Source: Halichondria panicea (lineage: Eukaryota > Porifera > Demospongiae > Suberitida > Halichondriidae). Taken from it: a stretch of DNA of 64,000 nucleotides. Positions 46,013 through 56,715 of this stretch are shown here, one piece after another (within the stretch, counting starts at the first letter, position 1; each line of letters begins with the position of its first letter). The DNA lies in contig NC_087379.1 of assembly GCF_963675165.1 (NCBI RefSeq), positions 5,845,442 through 5,909,441 of the forward strand. The letters run 5' to 3'. Under the pieces are notes generated by a model that was not told the origin of the DNA, did not search any database, and saw only the letters and a list, made by a program, of their open reading frames with translations. Both the position numbers and the translations under genes were made by a program.

Positions 46013-47473
46013 TGCATTTATTGCTTGGCAACCAAAATGCAGGTTGAATCTGCGCATGCGCAACATGCGGTTGCTTTTTTGCTTTTGTACATTTGTATTG
46101 TTTTGATAAAATAAAAAAAAAAAATTGTTTTTGAAAAAAAAAAAAAAAAAAAAAGTTGCTTTATCAACCAGAAGAATGCGTAGCAACAAAATTGATCTCC
46201 CAGTTGAAGACGAGTTTAAGAGAAAGAAAACAGCTAGAAAGACAAAGAAATAAGACTCTAGAACACCAAGAGAGCTTGCAGAAGGCTACTTAAAGATTTT
46301 GTAGAGAACAGACAAGAAAAAAGACAAGAAAAACGTTGACAACCAGCAACCCGTTTTGAAAATGGATAGTTCTGAAGGATAAACAGCATGTGCTTGCTTT
46401 CTATCATGCTCCAGTGTATCAGAAGAGGAAACATGCACCGCTATAACTGAAGAAAAGTGTGACAACCGTTTTTGAAGCCAAAACGACTTTATACAAGCCT
46501 GAACAGGCTTATATGGTGGTGCAGTACACTTCTACATGTGCAATACTCCGCTCAAAGCACCCACTTCCAACACTGATGCCTGTTTGATGCGTTAAATATG
46601 AACACTGACAACCTCCTGACCCTCGGCTTCACTGCAAAAAGAGCACAGAAGTGATACAGAGCATCAGAAAACAAGAAAAGAGACTGATAAACATTGCAAT
46701 GCATAATTATAAGTGTGTAAACTATGTTAGACTACATTACATCATCTGTAATTGATCTGATTGGCTAAAAACAGTAGATTACATGGAAGCATAATCTACA
46801 GGAAGGTAGTTATTCTACAGGAATGGGCGCATATTCTACAGGAAGTGGACACATATTCTACAGGAAATGGACGTATATTCTACAGGAAGTGACAAATAAT
46901 TTGCAGGAAGTTCTCAAAAGTTGGAATGAAATTTTTAGTGAAAGTGACAAGAAGATGACAAAAACATTATAAAAAACACAGAATGCAATAGTTTTTTCAG
47001 TCAATATCCATTCTTTCCATGTCCACTGTTGCTTTGTATTGCTTTTTCCAGTTGGGCATGGGCAGGGGGGCCAGGAAGCATCAAAAACACTTTAGTAGTC
47101 GCTTGACACTTTCTATTGAGGTTCCATGCCGGTCCAGTCTGCTCTATACCCCCTCCACTCCACCACAGTGCTTCATTCTTCTTCTTGTAGTGTTGCAGAG
47201 TCAGTTCTAGCATAGTTCTATGTTCTTTTTACGTGTCTGTTCTTTCCAGTATCTTCAGGAAGCGTTTCACAAGCTTTACTAAGTTTTACTGTAGTTTTTC
47301 GTTGTTTTGAAGCAGTCTTCTTGTCTTTTTCTGTCAACTGGTGTCTCTCACAGCTCCAGCTCGTCCAGCTCGCACAAATTCAATTTTCTGTTGCTACGCA
47401 CCAAACCTGGCTTTTTATAACCACGCCTCGCGCATGCGCAATGAAGTCCAAGTTAGATAGACCACACCCACTC

Positions 47474-47577
47474 GTAGAATATGCGTCTTAGTAACCACCT
47501 TGGTTACGGTTAGATTCCCTCGGCTTTGCGCCTCGGGCTAACCGCAACCGCGGAGGTTACATAGACGCATATTCTAC
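47474..47577. repeat. 104-bp hairpin in the left arm
   Basis: It opens GTAGAATATGCGTCT and closes AGACGCATATTCTAC. Inner pairs are GGTTACGGTTAG with CTAACCGCAACC, and the centre is CCTCGGCTTTGCGCCTCGGG. The same 104-bp hairpin recurs inverted at 49299-49402. It is much more GC-rich than its surroundings. Confidence 0.75.
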
Positions 47578-48024
47578 TCTTAGGTGTAGTCTATCCTATA
47601 CTTTTTCTTGTTCTCTCACTGCTGAAAACGTTTATTCCAAATAAGAATCACTTCCTAGTGTGCAATAACAAGTGTGCAATAATACTTCTGGGTGTGCAAT
47701 ATGGAAAAATATCTGCACAGTCGGTGATGAGTCGCTTCCTGTGCAATTTGAATGTAAAACGCTGATGTCAGCACTTATTAAAAAGCAATAAGTAAAAATT
47801 ATGCACTTTCGCTTATTGAGGAAGTTAGGGGTGTGTTTTCAATTAAAATTCTATGAATATCATTATCATTAATATTTATCAAATAATGCCTCAATCCGCT
47901 TGCTTTATTAGGAATAATAGCCTGAGAAACTACAAATTGACTTTGCTTGGCCTAGAGCAAAGATTTAATTAATGTATTCTTATTATGCATGCTTGTATAA
48001 ACCGTGTTTTGCAGCTATACATAA

Positions 48025-49279
48025 TTAGCGATGTCAGACCGATTTTCATTTTTGCTATTTCTAACTCCTATGTATTACTATCTCTTTTGAACACTCTAGG
48101 CAAACCAGAAAAACTTTACTGCACTGGATTTGGTCAAGCAAATGCAGAGATACAGCGTTTTGAAGAACACTAGTCAGGGAAAAATTCGTACAAAAATTTA
48201 CCGCATTTTAATGTACTTGGGCAGGACTTATGAAATTTGTTGTTAATACCGGAAATGATCTTAAAGTTAGCATATCTGCTGAACCGCTTGGTCTATTCTC
48301 TTTTAAAAAACTATGAAATGGACACTCAGGACTCAGGAGTTAACATTATAACCATTTGATATCTATTATGAAGTTTATAATGTTTCTGTAATGTATATCT
48401 TTATGATGTCCCTATAATAGTATGATGTCTCCTGCTTCAGAGAGTTCTTTTGGATTTAAAGTAACCATGCTATCTTTTCAGTATATTGTATCATGTTTCA
48501 GAACTCTCATCAATGTCCACCTTACGCTTGTATCTGTTTCTTGATCTTTATAAGCAACTTTTCTGTCAATTTCATTTGGTCTAAATAATTCGTTTTTAGT
48601 GTGATGTAGATTTAAGGCTATACAACTATAAATCTATGATACAACTCTGTTGACAGCTTCTAATTAATACAGTAGATTACTCTTGTCTTTTTTGTGTGCA
48701 AATTGAATCAGTTCTTGCAATTTAATAGTTTTGGTAGATTACATTGTTGTCCCTGGAATTCTCTCCAATCTTTCTTGTTTCTTTTCAACAGAGGCTTTCA
48801 GATTGCTTCAATAATTACTTTCAGTAACTTCTAAGAACTTCTAAGAAATAAATACAGCTATTGGTACACTTGGCTTGATTTTACTGCATTTCTATTCTCA
48901 GCTCCACCCATCTATCCATGCAATATGTGATTCCGCAAGAAATAAAAGCTTATTGTAGCAACTTTTTGCATAATCTGGAGAGAGTTAGAGATGAAAGACA
49001 TGCTCACTTGTGTTTTTGTTCATTTTCATGTTTGGTTGCCAAAATAATGATCACCTTTGAGAAAAAATCACACACAAAACAAGCATCAAATGCTAAAATC
49101 ATAAAAAACTGTTATAAAAATCAAATTCTACGCTATTTTTTACCCCTGGGAACAGCTGTTGTTTGCTAGACTCTTCCAGGGCTTGCGGAAAGCCCTTCTT
49201 GTTCACTCACTTTCTGGTACCGTTTTTTACCATTGTAAGAAAATACGCCCACGCACTACTTCCGGTCTGACATCTCTAA
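48025..49279. mobile_element. ~1.25-kb element between the inverted arms
   Basis: TTAGCGATGTCAGACCG (48025-48041) and CGGTCTGACATCTCTAA (49263-49279) are inverted with one mismatch. The interior is AT-rich with no recognisable transposase; the 83-aa ORF at 48918-49169 resembles nothing I know. It lies immediately before the right arm of the long inverted repeat. Confidence 0.45.
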
Positions 49280-49298
49280 CATAAGTATAGGATAAAGA

Positions 49299-49402
49299 GT
49301 AGAATATGCGTCTATGTAACCTCCGCGGTTGCGGTTAGCCCGAGGCGCAAAGCCGAGGGAATCTAACCGTAACCAAGGTGGTTACTAAGACGCATATTCT
49401 AC
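49299..49402. repeat. 104-bp hairpin in the right arm
   Basis: This is an inverted copy of the hairpin at 47474-47577 with the same length, the same paired ends (GTAGAATATGCGTCT / AGACGCATATTCTAC) and the same GC-rich centre. Confidence 0.75.
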
Positions 49403-50561
49403 GAGTGGGTGTGGTCTATCTAACTTGGACTTCATTGCGCATGCGCGAGGCGTGGTTATAAAAAGCCAGGTTTGGTGCGTAGCAACAGAAATTGAATTTG
49501 TGCGAGCTGGACGAGCTGGAGCTGTGAGAGACACCAGTTGACAGAAAAAGACAAGAAGATGGCTTCAAAACAACGAAAAACTACAGTAAAACTTAGTAAA
49601 GCTTGTGAAACGCTTCCTGAAGATACTGGAAAGAACAGACACGTAAAAAGAACATAGAACTATGCTAGAACTGACTCTGCAACACTACAAGAAGAAGAAT
49701 GAAGCACTGTGGTGGAGTGGAGGGGGTATAGAGCAGACTGGACCGGCATGGAACCTCAATAGAAAGTGTCAAGCGACTACTAAAGTGTTTTTGATGCTTC
49801 CTGGCCCCCCTGCCCATGCCCAACTGGAAAAAGCAATACAAAGCAACAGTGGACATGGAAAGAATGGATATTGACTGAAAAAACTATTGCATTCTGTGTT
49901 TTTTATAATGTTTTTGTCATCATTCTTCTTGTCACTTTCACTAAAAATTTCATTCCAACTTTTGAGAACTTCCTGCAAATTATTTGTCACTTCCTGTAGA
50001 ATATACGTCCATTTCCTGTAGAATATGTGTCCACTTCCTGTAGAATAAGTACCTTCCTGTAGATTATGCTTCCATGTAATCTACTGTTTTTAGCCAATCA
50101 GATCAATTACAGATGATGTAATGTAGTCTAATTATGATTGTGCACTAGTTGTGGCCTAATGATGTGGAGTCTAATGTAGAACGTTTCATTATCAAATGTG
50201 CGAATGATTTATGTCTTCAGCACATGTTTCTTTCAAACTCTTCACTCGTTGAGCTACAATGTAGGTGTACATGTGTTTACCTTGTGTTTGTGGTTGTTTC
50301 TTCAGAACTTTTCTTATGGAATGTTGCTGTGAATATTGTTACCAATAATTATGGTGCACATGACACGACGTATGTCACCCCATTTTTCTTCAAGCTCAAA
50401 AGGAATTGTGAGTTCCTAGATCCTATATTTATAATAGGTACAGGTATCCCTGTGCATCACCTGTACTCTTCTTTGAATATCTATGTGTTATTTGGCATAT
50501 AACATTCAACAATATTGTGTGTCCTCACAGAAAAACAAACCTTACGATAATTCCCAAAGCC

Positions 50562-52793
50562 ATGGCTGAGAGAGTGACTACGAAAGAAGCTCTCAAGAAA
50601 CTTGATGCTCAACTCGAATGCTCCCTTTGTCTCGACACTTTTAAGCAACCGAAACTCTTGCCTTGTTTTCATGTATTTTGCAAGTCCCCGTGTCTGGAGA
50701 AACTAGTGACCAAGGATGGACGCTCCCTCACTTGTCCCACCTGTCGACACATTGTCCCACTGTCTGAGAGGGGAGTGGCTGGACTGCAATCAGACTTCCA
50801 CATCGACCACTTGTTTGATATACAAGATGCTTTCAACAAGGCCGAAGACAACAATGATACGAACTGTGGCAGCTGTGACGATGGTAGAGCCACCGGGTAC
50901 TGTAACGACTGTGGGGACTTTTTGTGTGACAAATGTCAAGCTGCTCATAAGATAGTGAAATATCTACGGAATCATAAACTAATTTCGCTGGATGAACTCA
51001 AAGCTCAAGTGACTAGCCTGGTTCCCCCAAAGAAGGCCGTCCCCCATTGCCCCAAACACTCGGGGAATGACCTTAAAATATATTGCGATACCTGCTCCAC
51101 TCTTATTTGCATGGACTGCACCATTCGTATCCACAAAGACCACAACTACGACCTGGTGGCTGATGTGCTGACCAAGCACAAGGAAGAACTTGTCTCCAGC
51201 CTCAAACTAGTCAAAGAGAAGCTGGACAGTGTACAACGAGCTCTGAAGGACTTTGACACAAGAGCCAAGGCAATCCACGATCAGAGGGCCGCGATTGAAG
51301 CCAACATCCACAATGAGATTGACGAACAACATCGACTGTTGGACCAACGAAGGACAGAGCTTATGGTAGAGCTAGAGATGCTGACTCAGCAAAAGCTTAA
51401 GGATCTGGCGGCAGAAAGGGACCAAGTGGAGATCACTCAGGTGAAACTGACCAGCTGTCTAGAGTACACTGAGGGGGGTCTCAAAACAGGCACAGACGGT
51501 GAAGTACTCGAAATGAAATCTTCCATTATTAAGAGAGTTGAACATTTTTCTACTGAATTTGAATCAAATGCTATTCAACCAGAGACAAAAGCTGACATGG
51601 AACTGATCACTGAAGGAAAAGAACCTCTCCAACAAGCTTATCGAAATTTTTTACAGATTGATCACAGTGGTTCATTCGGCTTAGAGAACAGCCACACGAC
51701 AGGAAATGGTCTGAAAGGTGCTACAACTGGAGAAACAAAAACTGTGTCCTTTCAAGCAATGACCAAGAACAAGAAGAATTCCAAGGGTAAACTCGACCTC
51801 AAAGCTGAACTTGTGCATATCAAAAGCAAAGATAAAAGTAAATGTGAAGTGGTGATTGTTCGAAAACATGGCCAACACAAGATCAACTATCGCCCTATGA
51901 AACGAGGAAAGCATGAACTACACATCACTGTCAATGGGGACGCAGTACGAGGCAGTCCATTCCCAATAGCTGTAGCCCCATCACCACAGAGCTTCATCAA
52001 GCCTTCCCGAGTTGTACGAGGTGTGAACAGCCCACGAGGCACTGTCTCCAACAATAAGGGTCAGTTGGTTGTTGTTGTTGGTAATGGAGCTACCGTCTCT
52101 GTATTGACACCAGAGGGTGAGAAGATACAAACGTTTGGAAAGCTGAGTAATGCATTTGGAGTGACTGTGGACAAAGACGACAACATCTATGTAGTTGATT
52201 GTAACAATCATCGTGTGAAGAAGTTCTCATCCGGCGGAGGTTTTGTGAAAGCTGTTGGTAGTCAAGGCAATGGTAACCTTCACTTTAATACCCCATTTGG
52301 TATATGTTATAACAGAACAGACAACAACCTGTATGTGTCTGATCAGTGTAACAACAGAATACAAGTGCTCTCTACTGATTTGATGTTCATACGATGTTTC
52401 GGTATACGTGGAATTGGGAATGGACAATTACAAAACCCATTATATGCAACATTTGATAGTGCCAACAACCTCTATGTGACTGATAACGGTAACAATCGAG
52501 TACAAGTCTTCACTGCTGGAGGTCAATTCCTGAGAACCTTCTCACAAAAAGCCAACGGTCAGAAGCTAAGTCATCCCTGGGCCATAGCCATCGACAGTAG
52601 TGACACAGTGTACGTCAGTGAGAATGAACCACATCATGTGAGTGTGTTCACATCTCAGGGAGCCTACATTACCACGTTTGGTGGACCAGGAACAAAAGAG
52701 GGACAGTTTAATACCATTTATGGACTCTCTATTGATCGCAATGACTCTGTTGTTGTATCCGATCAAGGCAACAAGCGACTGCAGATATTCTAA
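50562..52793 (+). CDS. TRIM-NHL protein B, 743 aa
   Basis: It has the same architecture as copy A: RING near 20-66, B-boxes (CGSCDDGRATGYCNDC and HCPKHSGNDLKIYC), coiled coil, filamin-like repeat and NHL blades. The ORF is open upstream from 50517, but the conserved start MAERVTTKEALKKL is at 50562, preceded by the CCTCACAG acceptor-like site. NHL blades are complete, with the N-R-V/I motifs kept (CNNHRVKKFSS, QCNNRIQVLS, NGNNRVQVFT) that copy A has partly lost. It is probably an E3 ligase of the TRIM-NHL class. Between this gene and DHAD copy B lies the 4.4-kb transposon block, so its distal upstream region differs from that of A and C; the nearest 400 bp are still conserved. Confidence 0.92.
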   Translation: MAERVTTKEALKKLDAQLECSLCLDTFKQPKLLPCFHVFCKSPCLEKLVTKDGRSLTCPTCRHIVPLSERGVAGLQSDFHIDHLFDIQDAFNKAEDNNDTNCGSCDDGRATGYCNDCGDFLCDKCQAAHKIVKYLRNHKLISLDELKAQVTSLVPPKKAVPHCPKHSGNDLKIYCDTCSTLICMDCTIRIHKDHNYDLVADVLTKHKEELVSSLKLVKEKLDSVQRALKDFDTRAKAIHDQRAAIEANIHNEIDEQHRLLDQRRTELMVELEMLTQQKLKDLAAERDQVEITQVKLTSCLEYTEGGLKTGTDGEVLEMKSSIIKRVEHFSTEFESNAIQPETKADMELITEGKEPLQQAYRNFLQIDHSGSFGLENSHTTGNGLKGATTGETKTVSFQAMTKNKKNSKGKLDLKAELVHIKSKDKSKCEVVIVRKHGQHKINYRPMKRGKHELHITVNGDAVRGSPFPIAVAPSPQSFIKPSRVVRGVNSPRGTVSNNKGQLVVVVGNGATVSVLTPEGEKIQTFGKLSNAFGVTVDKDDNIYVVDCNNHRVKKFSSGGGFVKAVGSQGNGNLHFNTPFGICYNRTDNNLYVSDQCNNRIQVLSTDLMFIRCFGIRGIGNGQLQNPLYATFDSANNLYVTDNGNNRVQVFTAGGQFLRTFSQKANGQKLSHPWAIAIDSSDTVYVSENEPHHVSVFTSQGAYITTFGGPGTKEGQFNTIYGLSIDRNDSVVVSDQGNKRLQIF

Positions 52794-54440
52794 CGAAATA
52801 AGTAGAAAAGTGGACAAAGTAGTACGTAGCTCTGTGTAGAAATAGTTGGTAGCGTTATTATTTTATTTGGAATGTGAAATGAAACTATTATTTGTTGCAT
52901 GTGTTGATGCAATTATCACTACTGGCCTCATATCCTTTGAATCGCAAATGAAAAAGCAATTAATTGTAGTAGCAACCAATGAAACATTCATTATATAATG
53001 TTTCATAGACTTTTCATTGATAACAGCTTTAACTGTAAAACATCGTGAAATCAAAGCATACCCATGAAAATACAATTAGTTCACCATGATTTTCGTATTC
53101 ACGTTGTATTCACGGTGATTTGATGGGTATGCTGTTTTTGACAACTCTATTTAATCCATGAAACTAACAGTAAAATAATATTAATTTTTGGCCTGATAAT
53201 GATTGCAGCAGGTAACAATTTATGGCCTAAATTTAATATCATGTGAGCACTGAGCAAGTAGATCTAAGTCAACATAAGAAAGTTTGGATCATGTCTGGTG
53301 GATCTTGCAGACACCCCTCCATAAAGCAAGAGAAGACCATTGAGTTCTCATTAAAGTCTTAGACTTTGTTGCTTTTCTTTTCTTTTTTCAGAATTTCTAT
53401 ATAAAGCCCAGTGCAGCAGTTGCTATGCGCATGCGCAGTTACTAGTTGCTATAGCTCCAGAACTGAGAGTCTAAAAATTAAAGCAGGGAAACTTCAGAGG
53501 ATACCATGTACGCCACTACGTATACCAGGGAACAAAGGCTCAAAGAGGATGAAACAGAGAATGGTGTCATGACCAGGATAGCAAGTGGTGAGTTTCTCCA
53601 GGCAGTATAATAGCTGTACACATCCAACAGTAAAATACCTATAATTATATATACTTTGCAGCTGCAGCCTAGGATTCTACTAGAGAGACTTGAGTCAAAG
53701 TAGTCTGAAATAAGGAGGGACCAAGAGTGGCTTCTTATTATAAGTGAGTTTCTCCAGGCAGTTGTTCTGGCTAGCAGTAGACAACAGTTAATACCTACCT
53801 GTTTATTAGTGTTCTGTGTGTGTTGGTGTATCTCTACAATAATTATACACATGCAGTCTCATAATAATTATGTTTATACAGGTAAATCTATTGTATTCAC
53901 TGTTATCCCTCATGAATGCAAATCAATAGAAATTTTTTATATGCACATAGGGCTCGAAATATTGGTTGTGAGAGATAACGAAAAGAACAACCCTTCTACA
54001 TGTGCACTGGGAGAGGAAAAAGAGACAGGAAGATATTATGTTATGTTATAATTATTATGGCATACAATGCTCGTGGCCATAGCATGTACGTTTTAAGTTT
54101 CATTTGATGAATATGTAAATTTTGATTCACTTTATAACTATTATTAAATTTTAATGGATATTTCACAATGCTCAATCTTTGAAATTCTAAAATTTAATAG
54201 ATGTATCCATGAATTTCCCATGAAAAGCAATGATGCCGTAGTTTGATTTTCCATCTGCTTTTCATGGGTGTGCAACATTTTCAGCTGGTCTATCGCGCTG
54301 TGAAATGCATATGAATTTTAATGGATATTTCACATTTCATGGTATGTACTATCCTTGAAATTCTTAATTTTAATAGGTGTTATCAATGATTTGCCCATGA
54401 AAAGGCAATTAAGTCATTGTGATTACTCCATAACATTTTC

Positions 54441-55378
54441 CTAGCCTCTACACAGGCTCTCCTTTTTCTGTTCTTTATCACAGTCGTTCAATAAGATAAA
54501 ATACTGTATTATTCGTTCAATGAGATAAAATACGGTATTAATTGGAGGAATAAAGAAAGAAATAGACGTAAAGTTAAGAGCCTGTATCGGGAAGTCACGT
54601 GAGGGTAGAAGGGCGGTAGAAGGGTGAAAATGAGCGTGGGCATACTGAGCTAGAGATGTTGGACTGCCCACGCAGAGGTCTACGACTAGTAAAACTTTGC
54701 CTGCAGCAAGCTGGACATGGACTTGGAACTGGAAGTTTGCAAGCACTATAGAGCTAGCTATACCTTAGGCTTAGCTAGATGATCTACTAGTCTAGATTGT
54801 GTGTTTAGATTCTATCACTATTACCTTTTCTTGTGTCTTTCTACATGCTATAGTAGAATAGCTTAGTCATCATTATCATATAGCAGGTAGCTACTGCCAC
54901 CTAGCCTCTACACAGGCTCTCCTTTTTCTGTTCTTTATCACAATCGTTCAATAAGATAAAATACTGTATTAATTGTTCAATGAGATAAAATACGGTATTA
55001 ATTGGAGGAATAAAGAAAGAAATAGACTTAGAGTTAAGAAAAAGGAGAGCCTGTATCGGGAAGTCGCGTGAGGGTAGAAGGGTGGTAGAAGGGTGAAAAT
55101 CAGCGTGGGCATACTGAGCTAGAGATGTTGGACTGCCCACGCAAAAATCTATGGCTAATAAAGCAGCAAGCTGGACATGGACTTGGAACTGGAAGTTTGC
55201 AAGCACTATAGAGCTAGCTATACCTTAGGCTTAGCTAGATGATCTACTAGTAACTAGTCTAGATTGAATTTGCAATTGTGTGTTCAGATTCTATCAGACT
55301 ATCATTGTGTCTTTCTACATGCTATAGTCTATAGTATAGATCAAGAATAGCTTAGTCATCATTATCATATAGCAGGTA
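54441..55378. repeat. Tandem ~460-bp repeat (2 units)
   Basis: Units begin CTAGCCTCTACACAGGCTCT at 54441 and 54901. Each holds an inverted pair (AGGCTCTCCTTTTTCT against AAAAAGGAGAGCCTGT, clearest in unit 2) and ends with the TAGCAGGTAGCTACTGCCAC segment. The reverse-strand ORFs of about 101 aa in each unit are repeat-derived, not genes. Confidence 0.8.
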
Positions 55379-55986
55379 GCTACTGCCACCAGAGCTGGCC
55401 ACGCTGGTTCTCTGATCTGACTTGCAGCACAGCTTGGTGGTTGTCTCAGTACAGTCTTATTAAAACTCTGAACGCGTGGGAGAATACCTTACGTCACGAT
55501 TGTGGGCTACATATCGCCCACGTTCATAAAAATCATTGTGGATCACGCGATTTCCCAAACCAGGCCTTACTTTTTCTTAACTGTACGCCCAATTTCTTTC
55601 TTTGCTGCCTCACTATGTCTTTCTTATGATTTATGGATGAACAGTGACAACAGCAAGAAAAAGTAAGGCCTGGGAACGAGGCTACTGCCACCAGAGCTGG
55701 CCACGCTGGTTCTCTGATCTGACTTGCAGCACAGCTTGGTGGTTGTCTCAGTGCAGTACAGTACAGTCTTACTCAGAATGCGTGGGAGAATACCTTACGT
55801 CACGATTGTGGGCTACATATCGCCCACGTTCATAAAAATCCTTGTGGATCACGCGATTTCCCAAACCAGGCCTTACGTTTTCTTAACTGTACGCCCATTT
55901 CTTTCTTTGCTGCCTCACTATGTCTTTCTTATGTTTATGGATGAACAGTGACAACAGCAAGAAAAAGTAAGGCCTGGGAACGAGGC
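55379..55986. repeat. Tandem ~302-bp repeat (2 units)
   Basis: GCTACTGCCACCAGAGCTGG starts units at about 55380 and 55681. Each unit ends in an inverted pair, CCAGGCCTTACTTTTTCTT against AAGAAAAAGTAAGGCCTGG, so a small hairpin element was amplified with its flank. Confidence 0.8.
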
Positions 55987-56021
55987 TAACATTTTCCCTG
56001 AAAAGTAATGGATATGCACCT

Positions 56022-56654
56022 AGCCTCGATTCCAGGCCGCTCTCAGTTGAGAAAGACGGCCTGGTATACACTGTCTGCGCATGCGTCAGTTGCCCCAAGA
56101 TTCTTAGGGATCGAGATATCTTAGTAAATTAGTCAGTATATTGTATATTTTACAATGATGTCATTGTACAAATCACAGCAGTTTTAATAAAATAACACAG
56201 CTACTTACAATATTTACGACCTAGACTAGTGACTAGTTTTGTTGTGATGGCTTCTACTTCTGTTCTGCTCTTGCTCAAGCTCTCTCCAGTGTTGAAAAGT
56301 CAGATTTTGTCTTCTTTTGTACTGTGGTAGAGTGGTAGGCGTTTTTCTGTCAGTACTGACCGGCTCTGGCAAATCTACTTGCTTCCAGACACTTGTTTGA
56401 TGCCATCTCAGTAAGATCAGTGCTCCTTGTATGAGCCTAGAGTTGTGATGGCGATTTCTCTCTCTTGACACTAAATAATTTAATCAACCACGTGGGTGAC
56501 CATAGTACAAAAGGTTAATTGATAAATTACAAACAGTTTTACTAATAAATTTACTATTGAATACACCCACTCTAATAAATTTACTATTGAATACACCCAC
56601 TCGCAAACAGTGAATACCAGGCCCTCTGGTGAGAGGGGCTGGGATCGAGGCTAA
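56022..56654. mobile_element. ~630-bp element with AGCCTCGAT...ATCGAGGCT ends
   Basis: The left end AGCCTCGATTCCAGGCC and the right end GGGGCTGGGATCGAGGCT are inverted with some mismatches. Similar CCTGGGAACGAGGCT ends occur on the neighbouring hairpin repeats and near 38890-38975 (CGGCCTGGGATCGAGGCT), indicating a dispersed family. No coding sequence is recognised. Confidence 0.5.
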
Positions 56655-56715
56655 TATGCACCCAACAGTGTATAGTGGTAGGTAAAGATCATCATAATAA
56701 AAAGTAACATCCAGC

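Larger units (their letters stand above)
45706..47952. mobile_element. 2.2-kb element with 33-bp terminal inverted repeats
   Basis: GGCCATGCAAAGTCAATTTG... at 45706-45738 and its inverted copy at 47920-47952 match at 32 of 33 positions. TAG flanks both sides, a possible 3-bp target duplication. The insertion point lies just 3' of DHAD copy B and interrupts unit sequence seen intact at 38700 and 61040. No transposase was recognised. It contains a palindrome (45892-46012), A-rich tracts (46110-46155) and the left arm of the 46728-50130 inverted pair. Confidence 0.65.
46728..50130. repeat. Long inverted repeat: ~870-bp arms at 46728-47603 and 49283-50130
   Basis: The two arms are almost identical in opposite orientation. 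They even encode the same 70-aa and 63-aa chance ORFs (47001-47213 and 49662-49874). Outer ends begin TAGACTACATTACATCATCT. Just inside each end are short direct repeats of TATTCTACAGGAAGTGGAC type, five on the left and four on the right. The left inner end has an extra GACTACACCT. Right of 50130 the normal unit-B sequence (TATGATTGTGCACT) resumes. It is either two opposite copies of one element or one long-TIR (foldback) element. No transposase was found. Confidence 0.75.
52917..56671. other. 3.75-kb composite insertion between TRIM B and MED18 B
   Basis: In units A and C the sequence GATGCAATTATAGTGGTAGG is continuous. In B it is interrupted between GATGCAATTAT (ends 52916) and ATAGTGGTAGG (starts 56672). 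The insert contains two direct copies of GAATTTTAATGGATATTTCAC with following sequence (54133-54240 and 54311-54410), two tandem blocks listed separately, and a terminal-repeat element at 56022-56654. A short ORF starting at 53504 (MYATTYTREQRLKED) ends at a GTGAGT donor-like site but was not assigned to any gene. Confidence 0.7.

Noticed and set aside
47001-49874. Identical 70-aa ORFs in both inverted arms taken as a conserved gene
   Set aside because: The arms are identical at DNA level, so ORF identity is not evidence of coding; no known motif is present.
54441-55206. Two ~101-aa minus-strand ORFs that look like paralogues
   Set aside because: They come from the tandem 460-bp repeat and run through its inverted-repeat core; the differences include frame-neutral and frame-changing indels without constraint.
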